Source: Marivita sp003149565 (GTDB lineage: Bacteria; Pseudomonadota; Alphaproteobacteria; Rhodobacterales; Rhodobacteraceae). From it: a stretch of DNA of 64,000 nucleotides. The DNA is taken from assembly GCF_965216415.1 (NCBI RefSeq), contig NZ_CBDCFU010000002.1, one strand, 5' to 3'. How positions within the stretch are numbered: position 1 is the first letter of the stretch; each line of letters starts with the position of its first letter. A program made the position numbers and the translations under genes. The notes below the pieces were generated by a model. It was not told where the DNA came from and ran no database searches. It worked only from the letters and a program-made list of their open reading frames with translations. Below are positions 1-9,018 of the stretch, one piece after another.

Positions 1-1822
1 TGGCCCCCAGAAGCGTGCCCCAGATGTTGCCGACACCACCAACCACAACGGTCATGAAGGATTGCACGATGTAGTCGCTGCCCATCTCGGACGTCACTTT
101 GGCGTAAAGCCCGATGGCGACACCTGCGATGCCGGCGATGCCCGAGCCGAAGCCAAAGGTCAGCATGTTGATCTTGTCAGGATTGATGCCCATCGACGCC
201 GCCATGCGCGGGTTCTGAGTGACGGCGCGCACCTCAAGCCCCAAGCGGGTGCGGTTCATGACGAAAAGGAACAGCGCGAGGAAAAGCAGGGCAAGAACGA
301 AGATCGCGATACGGATATAGCTGATCGAGACAATATCATTGATCACCAGAGAGCCATCCAACCAGCCCGGCGCTGTCAGAGGCCGTGCCTGCGTGCCGAA
401 TATGTTCTTCGCGATTTGTTGCAGAGCGATGGAAATGCCGAAAGTGGCAAGCAATGTTTCCAGCGGACGGTGATAGAGCCAGCGGATCACCAACCGCTCC
501 ATTGCCACGCCGGCACCGAACGTGACAGCGAAAGCAAGCGGGATCGCAACGAGGATCGACAGGGTGTAGTCAGGGATAAAGAGCTGTACGACATAGCCAG
601 TATAAGCGCCCATCATGATGAACTCGCCATGCGCCATGTTGATAACGCCCATGACCCCAAATGTGATCGCAAGCCCGATGGCGGCGAGAAAGTAAATTGA
701 TGCAAGAGAGAGCGCGTCCAGCGACAGATCGAAGGTCTGGTTCAGCGCGACCTTGTTCTCGATGGACTTCAGCGCAAGCTGTGCGGCGACCACGACCTCG
801 GGTGGCGCGCCGATATAGCGTTCGTAAAAAACATGGTTTGCCAGCCGCTCGTCCACTTCGGCTTCTGTCGCAACTGGTGTAACGGTGCCCTGATCCGCAA
901 GCGCGGCATAGGCCATATCCCGGGCGCTCTGGCTGTCCAGCATGGCAACCTGAATGCCAGCCACCTGACCGTCCGAAATATTTTCGATCAACGCGTTGCG
1001 CTGGTCTTCAAGACTGATGCGCGGCTTGGCCAGATCAGCGCGAACAAGCAACTCGTAGGCTTCATCCCGGGAGAGCACCTCTGAGCCGGGCTCCAGAACG
1101 CGACCGATATCGTCCGCCTCTGGCAAGGTCTCGGCAGCTTCCACCCGGACGGCCAACAGAGGGTTGAGTGCTGCACGCACATCGACGCCAAGGTCTCCAC
1201 CAAAGCTTTGGATCGCCTCGATCCGTTCTTGGTTTGTGGCGCCGTAGGCAATGGTCAGAAGCCGTTCGAGGCGCTTTTTCCGCGCCAGGATCGTCTCGTC
1301 TGTCTCAGAGGCGAGGCTGGCACGCAAAGCCGCGAGATGGCTCTCTTCGGCGCCGCGTTCAATCGCATCCAGCGCACGTTGACGTGTCTCGGGGTTTGGA
1401 TCGCTCAGCTGAAACTGAACCAAGGCTGTGCCGATCAGACCCCGGATGCCGGAGTTCGGTTTGATCTGATCGAACCCGTCATCTGAAACGACGCCGATCT
1501 CGCTGCCGTCAGCAAAGTCAAAGATGCGCAGAGTGTCGCGATCAATCTCTTCGGCATAAACAAACAGGCCTGTTTCTTCGTTCACCCACATCTCTCGGGT
1601 CTGCCACTTGTCGAGCACGACCTGCGCCTCGGGAAGGCCACTGTTGGCAAGCGCGTCAATGGCAGGACCGATAGAGCGGCGTGAGCTTTTGAGGATCAGG
1701 TCGCTTTGTGACTGAATAAGTTGCTGGATCGGTGCGTCGGCTTGTTGGGCCGAGCTGGGAGCTGCCAGCATCAGGCACACAGAGATTAGGGCGGCAAAGC
1801 GCAGCATTGGGATATCCGTCAT
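1..1822 (-). CDS. urtB: Urea ABC transporter permease UrtB (3' end cut by window)
   Basis: Inner-membrane permease of the high-affinity urea ABC importer UrtABCDE. About 607 residues are visible and the C-terminus lies beyond position 1. Translation from 1822 gives a signal-peptide-like start (MLRFAALISVCLMLAAPSSA) and a long helical periplasmic-type region of about 280 residues with repeated Glu/Arg-rich helices, then the LivH-type membrane domain (GVMGVINMAHGEFIMMGAYTG, a typical branched-chain/urea permease motif). The long N-terminal extension is normal for UrtB and separates it from LivH. An in-frame ATG at 1807 fits the signal peptide equally well as start. It lies 75 bp downstream of urtA on the same strand, as in canonical urt operons. 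Family assignment is firm; the exact start is not. Confidence 0.9.
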   Translation of the reverse strand, partial: MTDIPMLRFAALISVCLMLAAPSSAQQADAPIQQLIQSQSDLILKSSRRSIGPAIDALANSGLPEAQVVLDKWQTREMWVNEETGLFVYAEEIDRDTLRIFDFADGSEIGVVSDDGFDQIKPNSGIRGLIGTALVQFQLSDPNPETRQRALDAIERGAEESHLAALRASLASETDETILARKKRLERLLTIAYGATNQERIEAIQSFGGDLGVDVRAALNPLLAVRVEAAETLPEADDIGRVLEPGSEVLSRDEAYELLVRADLAKPRISLEDQRNALIENISDGQVAGIQVAMLDSQSARDMAYAALADQGTVTPVATEAEVDERLANHVFYERYIGAPPEVVVAAQLALKSIENKVALNQTFDLSLDALSLASIYFLAAIGLAITFGVMGVINMAHGEFIMMGAYTGYVVQLFIPDYTLSILVAIPLAFAVTFGAGVAMERLVIRWLYHRPLETLLATFGISIALQQIAKNIFGTQARPLTAPGWLDGSLVINDIVSISYIRIAIFVLALLFLALFLFVMNRTRLGLEVRAVTQNPRMAASMGINPDKINMLTFGFGSGIAGIAGVAIGLYAKVTSEMGSDYIVQSFMTVVVGGVGNIWGTLLGA

Positions 1823-1897
1823 GATCGGTGCAGAGCGAGCGCACCTTTCGGGAAAGGGATGCGGCGCGTGGTATCCCACGCACCGCGGATTGTTGTC

Positions 1898-3184
1898 TTA
1901 GTAGTTCGACTTGATCTGGACGCAGGTCTCGGTTTCGGTGTTGTACATACCGCAGCCGAGCTCCTTCCAATCCGATTTGAGAACTGCCGATTCCGGCAGG
2001 TAATCGGTCCAGGCGTCGCCCGGTACTTCGTCGGTCTGGCTGATGATGTCGAACTGGCCGTCTTCCTGAATTTCACCAATCAGCACCGGCTTCGCGAGGT
2101 GGTGGTTCGGCAGCATCACGGCTGTGCCGCCGGTCAGGTTCGGGAACTCCTGGCCGTACATCGCGGTGCGCACGGCGTCGACATCGGTGGTGCCAGCATC
2201 TTCAACCGCATTCACCCACATGTTGAAGCCAATATAGTGGGCTTCCATCGGGTCATTTGTGACCCGCTCTTCGCCCATGCGCTCTTTCCACGAGGCAACC
2301 CACTCTTCGTTCGCTTCGGTGTCCGCCGATTGGAAGTAGTTCCACGCTGCAAGATGTCCGACGAGGTTTGTTGTATCGAGGCCGGAAAGCTCTTCTTCAC
2401 CAACCGAGAATGCCACAACCGGGATGTCGTCTGCCGAAATACCGGCAGCAGCAAGTTCCTTGTAGAAACCGATGTTCGCGTCGCCGTTGATGGTCGAAAT
2501 CACACCGACCTTTTTGCCATCGGCACCCAGCGCAACAACGTCAGAGACGATTTTCGACCAGTCCGAATGACCGAAAGGCGTATAGTTTACGAAGATATCT
2601 TCTTCCGCGATGCCCTTGTCCTTCAGGTAGGCTTCAAGGATGTTGTTCGTGGTGCGCGGGTAGACATAGTCGGTTCCGAGCAGCGCGAACTTCTCAACGC
2701 CCAGTTCTTCGAGGAAGTAATCCGTCGCCGGGATCGCCTGTTGGTTCGGCGCGGCACCTGTATAGAAGACATTCTTCGAGCTTTCTTCGCCCTCATACTG
2801 CACCGGATAGAACATCAGACCATTGAGTTCTTCCAGAACTGGCAGCGCTGACTTGCGCGACACCGAGGTCCAGGACCCAAAGATCACGTCCACATTCTGA
2901 ACCGTCAGGAGCTCGCGTGCCTTTTCGGCAAAGAGCGGCCAATCGGAGGCAGGGTCGACGACAACCGCTTCAAGCTCGCATCCCAGAAGACCACCTTTGT
3001 CGTTCTGGATGTCAACCAACATCTCCATTGTGTCTTTCAACGTGGTTTCAGAGATGGCCATTGTGCCTGAGAGAGAGTGCAGAACACCCACCTTGATCGG
3101 GCAGCTCACGTCCTGCGCGAAGGCCGGGAGCGTGGTGACCAGTAGAGCGGCAGCCGCTGTTGTGCTGAGAAATTTCATCGACAT
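1898..3184 (-). CDS. urtA: Urea ABC transporter substrate-binding protein UrtA
   Basis: Periplasmic urea-binding protein of the UrtABCDE importer, 428 residues, type I periplasmic-binding fold. The start at 3184 (MSMKFLSTTAAAALLVTTLPAFAQ) gives a standard Sec signal peptide cleaved after AFA and is preceded by a good Shine-Dalgarno (AAAGGACG) about 8 nt away; the longer frame reaching 3247 has no such site. Conserved UrtA features seen are the ligand-domain start CPIKVGVLHSLSGTMA, PVQYEGEESSKNVFYTGAAPNQQ and the C-terminal LPESAVLKSDWKELGCGMYN. It is the first gene of the urt operon, with urtB following. In this window urea is also the predicted product of ureidoglycolate lyase (59437-59928), so uptake and purine catabolism may feed the same urease, which is not in the window. 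Confidence 0.95.
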   Translation of the reverse strand: MSMKFLSTTAAAALLVTTLPAFAQDVSCPIKVGVLHSLSGTMAISETTLKDTMEMLVDIQNDKGGLLGCELEAVVVDPASDWPLFAEKARELLTVQNVDVIFGSWTSVSRKSALPVLEELNGLMFYPVQYEGEESSKNVFYTGAAPNQQAIPATDYFLEELGVEKFALLGTDYVYPRTTNNILEAYLKDKGIAEEDIFVNYTPFGHSDWSKIVSDVVALGADGKKVGVISTINGDANIGFYKELAAAGISADDIPVVAFSVGEEELSGLDTTNLVGHLAAWNYFQSADTEANEEWVASWKERMGEERVTNDPMEAHYIGFNMWVNAVEDAGTTDVDAVRTAMYGQEFPNLTGGTAVMLPNHHLAKPVLIGEIQEDGQFDIISQTDEVPGDAWTDYLPESAVLKSDWKELGCGMYNTETETCVQIKSNY

Positions 3185-3481
3185 TTTGCAAACGTCCTTT
3201 GTACGTTTTGCGCCGCGAAGGTTGCCAAGAGCAGAGCCAGGCCCCAATTATCGCCAACGCAATTCTATTGCGGAGTGCGGTGGAGCTTGGAATTGAACGG
3301 CCGGCTCCATCGCACGTGATCAACTGATGTTGGTTATCAGCCGCCGGTATCTAGGCGGCAGTTCTTCTGGTCAGGAAACGCGTCGTTCGCGAGGAGTGCG
3401 CTGAGCGGAGGAAACGCACAAGTTTTAAGCGCAATTTAAGTGATCGCCTTCAAATTAGGCAGATTGCCCCGTGTGATCGAG
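3185..3481. other. Intergenic region upstream of urtA
   Basis: About 300 bp that must hold the urtA promoter, reading leftward. The urtA ribosome-binding site lies at its left edge. I see no convincing sigma-54 or NtrC-type site, no small gene and no strong terminator; the part near 3400-3450 is locally A/T-richer. Confidence 0.4.
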
Positions 3482-3949
3482 CTACTGTGACGCGCGCCAC
3501 GTTTCCTGATTCACTGGTTCAATGGCCGAGACTTGATCTGTATCGCCCGCAACCGGGCTTTCTGCAGCGGGTTGTGGGAGCATAAGGCTGCAGAGCGCGA
3601 GCTCCTGCTTCGCGCGTTTCTCGGCCCAGGTCGCGCGGCGCGTGTCGTTCGAGAATGCAGCTTGGGTTAACAAAGACGCGTGTGCCAACTTTGCGTCGAT
3701 CCGATTGGCAAGTGCCCGTGTTGCCACCTCGGCGGTGACCAGCGCATCGAGGATATCCAGCATATGCGCACGCTGCGTCTCAATACCTTTTGTGGGTTGA
3801 TTTGACATCAGCCAGTGATGTTCGATCTGCGCTGAGAGGCGGCCCACGCAGCTCGCCACCCGAAGCAAAAGGTCCGGTTCGGGCTTCGCTGCGGTAGCAG
3901 CGAGGCAGGTCAAGAGTGCGGCATATCGGAAAGTTTTCAAAACGCCCAT
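3482..3949 (-). CDS. Small secreted hypothetical protein
   Basis: A 155-residue protein from the ATG at 3949 (MGVLKTFRYAALLTCLAATAA); a start 18 bp further up is also possible. The N-terminus looks like a signal peptide, and the rest is helical and rich in Ala, Arg and Glu, with two cysteines (ASCVGRL and LALCSLM) that could pair after export. The C-terminal 25 residues are low-complexity and acidic. No domain is recognised and no function can be given. It sits between urtA and oxyR on the same strand with gaps of about 300 bp and 97 bp, so it is probably transcribed alone. Support for it being real comes from the coherent signal peptide and coding-like codon use, not from homology. Confidence 0.55.
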   Translation of the reverse strand: MGVLKTFRYAALLTCLAATAAKPEPDLLLRVASCVGRLSAQIEHHWLMSNQPTKGIETQRAHMLDILDALVTAEVATRALANRIDAKLAHASLLTQAAFSNDTRRATWAEKRAKQELALCSLMLPQPAAESPVAGDTDQVSAIEPVNQETWRASQ

Positions 3950-4046
3950 ATTTTGAGCGTGTAGCACGATTTTCCATCTCGCAAGTTAACACGACTGCGA
4001 AATCCGCTTTTTACAGAAGTGAGTCTTTGTTGCAGCAGGGCTTGCG

Positions 4047-4946
4047 TCAGCCCGTCATCCGTTGCCCAACGCCACGGACAATCGCGCCGACATCCATCAA
4101 CTGATCAGCCAGCGGGTTGGATTTTCGCCATACCATGCCGATCGTGCGGTTAGGCCTTGGCGGGTCGAAGGTTGCTACTGAAACCTGGGCCGAGCGTGTC
4201 TCCAAAGGCACCGCCATCTCTGGGATCAGCGTCACGCCCATACCGGAACCTACCATCTGCACCAATGTGGATAGGGAACTACCCTCCATTAATTGCCGTG
4301 GCTGGGTCTTGGTGATGTCACAGAACGAGAGGGCCTGATCGCGAAAACAATGCCCCTCTTCCAAAAGAAGCAGCCGCATAGAGCGCAGCATTTGCGGGCT
4401 CGGGATAGGCTTGCCTGCGTCGGCCTGTGGTCTCACCAGAACAAAGTCTTCCTGAAACAGTGCGAACTCGCGAAGCGCGGGCTCCGAGATTGGCAGGGCC
4501 ACGATCGCCGCATCGAGACGGGACTCCAGCAAATCGGCGACAAGCGACTTGGTCACTGACTCACGTAGCTCAAGGTCGATATCGGGAAAGCGATTGGTCA
4601 GGGCAGTGATTGTTGCGGGGAGTAGGTAAGGTGCAACCGTTGGAATCACCCCAAGGCGAAAGCGTCCGGCAAACGGCCCTTGTGACGCACGCATCAAATC
4701 TTCCAATTCATCAACTGCTAGAAGCACCTCGCGTGCCTTGGCAACAAAGTCCTCGCCGATGGGAGTCAGTCGAACAATCCGCGCACCTCGCTCAACCAAC
4801 AATACACCCGCCGCAGTCTCCAATTCCTTGATCTGCAACGACAAGGCAGGCTGAGAAATCGCGCAGGCTTCCGCGGCCCGTCCAAAGTGTTGATGGCGAG
4901 CCAAAGCGTCGAAATACCGTAGTTGCTTGAAGGTCACTCCAGTCAT
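4047..4946 (-). CDS. oxyR: LysR-family peroxide sensor OxyR
   Basis: Redox-sensing LysR regulator of 299 residues: N-terminal winged helix-turn-helix (about 5-65, LRYFDALARHQHFGRAAEACAISQPALS) and a C-terminal effector domain. The peroxidatic cysteine motif GHCFRDQALSFC is present, placing the redox pair at Cys200 and Cys209, the same spacing as Cys199/Cys208 of the E. coli protein. This motif separates OxyR from generic LysR proteins. The gene is divergent from katG with 115 bp between the two starts, the classical arrangement in which oxidised OxyR activates the catalase and also controls its own promoter. Length and motif are canonical; nothing is odd. Confidence 0.95.
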   Translation of the reverse strand: MTGVTFKQLRYFDALARHQHFGRAAEACAISQPALSLQIKELETAAGVLLVERGARIVRLTPIGEDFVAKAREVLLAVDELEDLMRASQGPFAGRFRLGVIPTVAPYLLPATITALTNRFPDIDLELRESVTKSLVADLLESRLDAAIVALPISEPALREFALFQEDFVLVRPQADAGKPIPSPQMLRSMRLLLLEEGHCFRDQALSFCDITKTQPRQLMEGSSLSTLVQMVGSGMGVTLIPEMAVPLETRSAQVSVATFDPPRPNRTIGMVWRKSNPLADQLMDVGAIVRGVGQRMTG

Positions 4947-5061
4947 TTGAAAAACTTATCAGTTTCTTTTAGATATCCAATTGGAAATTATTGTTTGCCG
5001 TGATTAGAACCATTCTAGAACGTACCTTCTGGTGCGATCTGATTCATTGCGAGGGAGAAAG
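4947..5061. promoter_or_regulatory. Divergent oxyR/katG control region
   Basis: 115 bp between the two start codons. It contains a direct repeat TAGAAC at 5005-5010 and 5016-5021, spaced by one helical turn (11 bp), and an ATCCAATTGGAAAT-like palindrome around 4975-4988. These are candidates for OxyR tetramer contacts. The katG ribosome-binding site GAGGGAG lies just before the ATG at 5062. Site assignment is inference from position and repeat geometry. Confidence 0.45.
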
Positions 5062-7245
5062 ATGATGGACGGAAACAATCTCGATCCAAAAGGGGCGTGC
5101 CCCATTATGCATGGTGGCAACACCGGTACCGGTAACAGTGTTACCAAATGGTGGCCGAGCGCTCTCAACCTTGGCATCCTGCACCAGCATGGCGCACGGA
5201 CCAATCCGATGGACCCGGACTACAACCATCGCGAGGCGGTCAAATCGCTGGACTATGATGCGGTCAAAGCCGATGTCAAAGCGCTCCTGACCGAAAGCCA
5301 GGAGTGGTGGCCGGCTGACTGGGGGCACTATGGTGGTCTCATGATCCGCCTCGCCTGGCACTCCGCAGGGTCGTACCGAATGGGTGATGGCCGTGGCGGT
5401 GCGGCAACCGGTAACATCCGTTTTGCGCCGCTCAATTCTTGGCCGGACAATGCCAGCCTCGACAAGGCGCGCCGTCTGCTGTGGCCGGTCAAAAAGAAAT
5501 ACGGCAACGCTCTTAGCTGGGCTGACCTTATCATCCTCGCAGGCAACATGGCCTATGAAGATATGGGCCTCAAGACATTCGGCTTCGGCTTTGGTCGTGA
5601 AGATGTCTGGGCGCCTGAAGAAGACGTGAACTGGGGCGTCGAGCAGGAATGGCTCGCCCCCTCTGAAGAGCGCTATGGCGATCTTGATGAACCGGCAACC
5701 ATGTACAACCCGCTCGCGGCTGTGCACATGGGCCTGATCTATGTGAACCCCGAAGGTGTAAACGGCCAACCCGATCCGGCGCGCACCGCTCTGCATGTGC
5801 GCGAAACCTTCAAGCGCATGGCGATGAACGACGAAGAGACCGCAGCGCTGACCTGTGGCGGTCACACCGTTGGCAAGGCGCATGGTGGCGGCGGCATGGC
5901 CGACCAGATCGGTGACGCACCCGAAGGATGTCCGGTTCATTCGCAAGGTTTTGGCTGGGACAACCCCGGTCACCAAGGCAAGGCGGCCAACGCCTTTACG
6001 TCCGGCATCGAAGGCGCATGGACTCAGCATCCGACACAGTGGGACATGGGCTATTTCGATTACCTCTTCGACTATGAGTGGCGTCTGACAAAATCGCCCG
6101 CAGGTGCAAACCAGTGGGAACCGGTCGACATGCCGGAAGACAAGAAGCCGGTGAACGCGTCGGACCCGTCTAAGCGCGACATGCCTATGATGACCGATGC
6201 CGACATGGCGATGAAGGTTGATCCGATTTACAATGAGATCTGCCAGAAATTCCGCGCAGACCCCGAGTATTTCGCCGACACCTTCGCCCGCGCATGGTTC
6301 AAGCTGACCCACCGCGACATGGGTCCGAAAGCCAACTATTACGGCCCGGACGTTCCGGCCGAAGATCTGATCTGGCAGGATCCGATCCCGGCTGGCAGCA
6401 CCTCCTATGATGTAGCTGCAGTGAAAGCCAAGATTGCGGACAGCGGCCTGACGGCTGCCGAGATGATCTCAACTGCGTGGGACAGCGCCCGCACATTCCG
6501 CCAGTCGGACAAGCGCGGTGGCGCCAATGGTGCCCGCATCCGCCTTGCGCCGCAGAAGGATTGGGTGGCGAACGAGCCTGAGCGTCTGGCAAAAGTGCTG
6601 GGCATCCTCGAGCCGATCGCAGCAGAAACCGGTGCTTCCGTCGCGGACGTGATCGTCCTCGCGGGCAATGTCGGTCTGGAACAGGCGCTCAAGGCCGCAG
6701 GTCACAACATCGATGTGCCCTTCGCGCCGGGTCGTGGCGACGCGACAGCCGAGCAGACCGACGCGGAAAGCTTCGAGGTTCTTGAACCGCTGGTTGATGG
6801 CTTCCGCAACTTCCAGAAGGAAAAGTACGCGGTGTCGATGGAAGAGCTTACGCTCGACAAGACACAGCTTCTGGGTCTGACCGCCCGCGAAATGACGGTT
6901 CTGATCGGCGGCATGCGCGTGCTGGGCACCAACTACGGTGGTACCAAGCATGGCGTGTTTACGGATCGTGAAGGCCAGTTGACCAACGACTTCTTCGTCA
7001 ATCTGACCGACATGACCTACGCATGGGTCCCGATGGAAGACGGCACCTACGAGCTCCGCAACCGCAAAACGGATGAGGTCAAGTGGACGGCAACCAGCGT
7101 TGATCTGGTGCTGGGTTCGAACTCCATCCTGCGGGCCTACGCAGAGGTCTACGCGCAAGACGACAACGCCGACAAATTTGCGCGCGATTTCGTTGAGGCT
7201 TGGACCAAGGTGATGAACGCAGATCGGTTTGATCTGGTCGCCTGA
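5062..7245 (+). CDS. katG: Bifunctional catalase-peroxidase KatG
   Basis: Haem catalase-peroxidase that removes hydrogen peroxide, 727 residues. The start at 5062 (MMDGNNLDPKGACPIMHGG) follows GAGGGAGAAAG; the 30 bp of frame upstream lack a ribosome-binding site. Visible active-site residues are distal Arg96, Trp99 and His100 in MIRLAWHSAGSYR, Tyr227 and Met253, which with Trp99 form the Met-Tyr-Trp adduct needed for catalase activity, and the proximal haem ligand His268 in GGHTVGKAHG. The second, haem-free duplicated domain covers about residues 410-727. The gene is divergent from oxyR, its expected activator, and ends in a strong hairpin at 7259-7285. No signal peptide, so the enzyme is cytoplasmic. 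Confidence 0.97.
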   Translation: MMDGNNLDPKGACPIMHGGNTGTGNSVTKWWPSALNLGILHQHGARTNPMDPDYNHREAVKSLDYDAVKADVKALLTESQEWWPADWGHYGGLMIRLAWHSAGSYRMGDGRGGAATGNIRFAPLNSWPDNASLDKARRLLWPVKKKYGNALSWADLIILAGNMAYEDMGLKTFGFGFGREDVWAPEEDVNWGVEQEWLAPSEERYGDLDEPATMYNPLAAVHMGLIYVNPEGVNGQPDPARTALHVRETFKRMAMNDEETAALTCGGHTVGKAHGGGGMADQIGDAPEGCPVHSQGFGWDNPGHQGKAANAFTSGIEGAWTQHPTQWDMGYFDYLFDYEWRLTKSPAGANQWEPVDMPEDKKPVNASDPSKRDMPMMTDADMAMKVDPIYNEICQKFRADPEYFADTFARAWFKLTHRDMGPKANYYGPDVPAEDLIWQDPIPAGSTSYDVAAVKAKIADSGLTAAEMISTAWDSARTFRQSDKRGGANGARIRLAPQKDWVANEPERLAKVLGILEPIAAETGASVADVIVLAGNVGLEQALKAAGHNIDVPFAPGRGDATAEQTDAESFEVLEPLVDGFRNFQKEKYAVSMEELTLDKTQLLGLTAREMTVLIGGMRVLGTNYGGTKHGVFTDREGQLTNDFFVNLTDMTYAWVPMEDGTYELRNRKTDEVKWTATSVDLVLGSNSILRAYAEVYAQDDNADKFARDFVEAWTKVMNADRFDLVA

Positions 7246-7258
7246 TCATGTAGATACC

Positions 7259-7285
7259 CTCCCGGGCGGCAGCGCTGCCCGGGAG
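7259..7285 (+). terminator. Hairpin terminator after katG
   Basis: Perfect 9-bp inverted repeat CTCCCGGGC / GCCCGGGAG with a 9-nt loop, starting 13 bp after the katG stop and followed by GTTTCG, a short T run. It also lies just beyond the end of the convergent histidine-kinase gene and may serve both strands. Confidence 0.75.
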
Positions 7286-7324
7286 TTTCGTCCAGCGTTC
7301 ATAGCTGGCGTGTCTTTCGAAGAC

Positions 7325-8620
7325 TTAAGCGTCCAAAGCTTGTGGCAAAAGAATCCGCACCTGTGCGCCTTGCGTGGCTGTCTCATCAATGATGATCTGA
7401 CCACCCATCGCCGTCGCGAAGTTCTGCGCCATTGGCAGACCAACCCCAATGCCCGATGTCGTTCCCGTCTCGTGCCCCAAACGCTCAAATGCATCGAATG
7501 CGTTTTTGCTTGTGCCTAAGGGAAAACCGGGTCCGTCGTCTTTGAACAGGATTTCCAACATCCCGCCCTCAACAGGGCGCGCGCTGACGTCGATGGTCCC
7601 TTCCTGATGTGAGTATTTCACAGCATTGTCCAGAACCTGCTTGAATACGGATGCCGCCCAAACCGGATTGGCTTCCACGCGTAGGTCGCGGTCAATGCGA
7701 GTGTTCAGGGTCAGCCCCTTGTTGCGGATCGCGTCGAGAAACCGGCTTTTTACGGTCTCAAAGATCTCAAGTACTGGCACCGTTACACTGGCGGATGCCC
7801 CATTTTCGCTCTGCCAGTTAGCAAAATCGAAGATATTCTCAATAATCTGGCGCAGCGTCTGTGAAGACGTCAGAATCTGTTGTGAGTGCCTTTCAACCTG
7901 CTCTGAGTTCAAGGCGAGCCCCGATCTGGCATCTGTGTTCAACAGTTCCGCGTACCCTGAAATCGCATGCAATGGTGTCAGCATCTCGTGACTGACGCTC
8001 CGCATCAGCGCGCTCTTCGCCTCGCTCGATTTCAAGGCCTGTTGCTGGGCATCGACAAGCCATCTCGAATGCAATCGCGTTTGGCGCACGAAATAGCCAA
8101 CGACGAAAAGGATCGTTCCGAAAACCGTAATGGCGCTTGCCGGTGCCAGTACCTTCGCCGCGACGTCTGGCGTCAACTGGAACTCGCGCGTCGACCCGAT
8201 ATTCATTCCCCAACTGACAAGCCAGAGCAGGACCGGAACACTTACCATGAAAATGAGCAAGGACCGGTGCGTTCGTGCAGAGAACATCGCAAATGGTGCG
8301 GTTGCGGTTGCAATTAACAAAATCGAGACGTTGCCCTCGGGCGGCGTCCAATAGCACCCAAGTGCCACAGCAAGATTGACGGCGTTCAACCATATAACGG
8401 CTGCAACGAGGTGTTTTCCGAAATGATGAAGGACAATGCCCGCAAAAATACCGGACGTCGCAATCGCTGCCGCGACCGTTAGCATCGGGGCATTCAGATA
8501 GTACGCTGTGGCCATCCACGCCAAGGCAAAAGCAATGACATACCGTACAAGGACGGTTGAATACCGGACCCGCATTTCCTCGCTGCTGCCAACGCCGGCC
8601 TGCTGTGTGATGGGCGCCAT
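7325..8620 (-). CDS. Orphan membrane-bound sensor histidine kinase
   Basis: 431-residue sensor kinase. Residues about 18-180 hold five or six hydrophobic segments with very short loops, so the sensor is membrane-embedded rather than a periplasmic domain. A HisKA dimerisation domain follows with the phospho-acceptor His211 in SVSHEMLTPLHAISGYAELL. The HATPase domain then shows the N-box DNAVKYSHQEG, the G1 box DDGPGFP and the G2 box GIGVGLPMAQNFATAMGG. No response-regulator gene is adjacent, so its partner is encoded elsewhere. It is convergent with katG and divergent from the Mrp operon; any link to oxidative or sodium stress is only positional. The ligand is unknown. Confidence 0.88.
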   Translation of the reverse strand: MAPITQQAGVGSSEEMRVRYSTVLVRYVIAFALAWMATAYYLNAPMLTVAAAIATSGIFAGIVLHHFGKHLVAAVIWLNAVNLAVALGCYWTPPEGNVSILLIATATAPFAMFSARTHRSLLIFMVSVPVLLWLVSWGMNIGSTREFQLTPDVAAKVLAPASAITVFGTILFVVGYFVRQTRLHSRWLVDAQQQALKSSEAKSALMRSVSHEMLTPLHAISGYAELLNTDARSGLALNSEQVERHSQQILTSSQTLRQIIENIFDFANWQSENGASASVTVPVLEIFETVKSRFLDAIRNKGLTLNTRIDRDLRVEANPVWAASVFKQVLDNAVKYSHQEGTIDVSARPVEGGMLEILFKDDGPGFPLGTSKNAFDAFERLGHETGTTSGIGVGLPMAQNFATAMGGQIIIDETATQGAQVRILLPQALDA

Positions 8621-9018
8621 TATTTGCCTTGATGCCTTTCTCGGATCCGCTTCTTGCTGGACCGGTTTGCCTTCACTTGCCCGCTACTGTGTCGTTCTAA
8701 CCAGCATAATAAAGGGCACAGTGCCCAAATGGTCGCTGTGCCGCGCTATTCGTCTATCATTAGCGGGCAAATCGGTCTGATAGACAATGCGCGGTCACTA
8801 AAGATAGCTGTTTTTGCAAGTATTCTTTGCTAGAGCTTCGTGAGGCTGAAATTTTGCATCCACCTCGATCACAAAGCTCAACGTTCCGCATTGTCAAAAA
8901 GTGCATTTGCACGCGTTTCTGACTCGCTCTGCAGACGAATCCCGCACCGAGGCTTTTACAACGCGCACGTTTGAGGATATTGCGCTCCGAGGCAATTCGA
9001 GTTGGACTGACGGTTGAT
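8621..9018. other. Intergenic region between histidine kinase and Mrp operon
   Basis: About 400 bp serving as divergent promoter region. It contains the palindrome GGGCACAGTGCCC at 8714-8726, a possible operator, and an A/T-rich part around 8790-8870. Overlapping short frames have no coding character or convincing ribosome-binding sites. The Mrp operon promoter should lie in its right half, but I cannot fix -35/-10 elements. Confidence 0.4.

Noticed and set aside
5044..6312. 422-codon open frame antisense to katG
   Set aside because: It opposes a perfectly conserved catalase-peroxidase, has no ribosome-binding site and reflects G/C-rich third positions. The same applies to long antisense frames at 39074-40849, 47970-49238, 50282-51688 and 57785-59341.
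7113..7125. GGTTCGAACTCC resembling a tRNA T-arm
   Set aside because: It is inside katG, and no acceptor, D or anticodon stems can be formed around it.
8971..9018. Extended N-terminus of MrpA
   Set aside because: The 16 extra residues are polar and arginine-rich ahead of the typical hydrophobic start of MrpA, so the ATG at 9019 is preferred.
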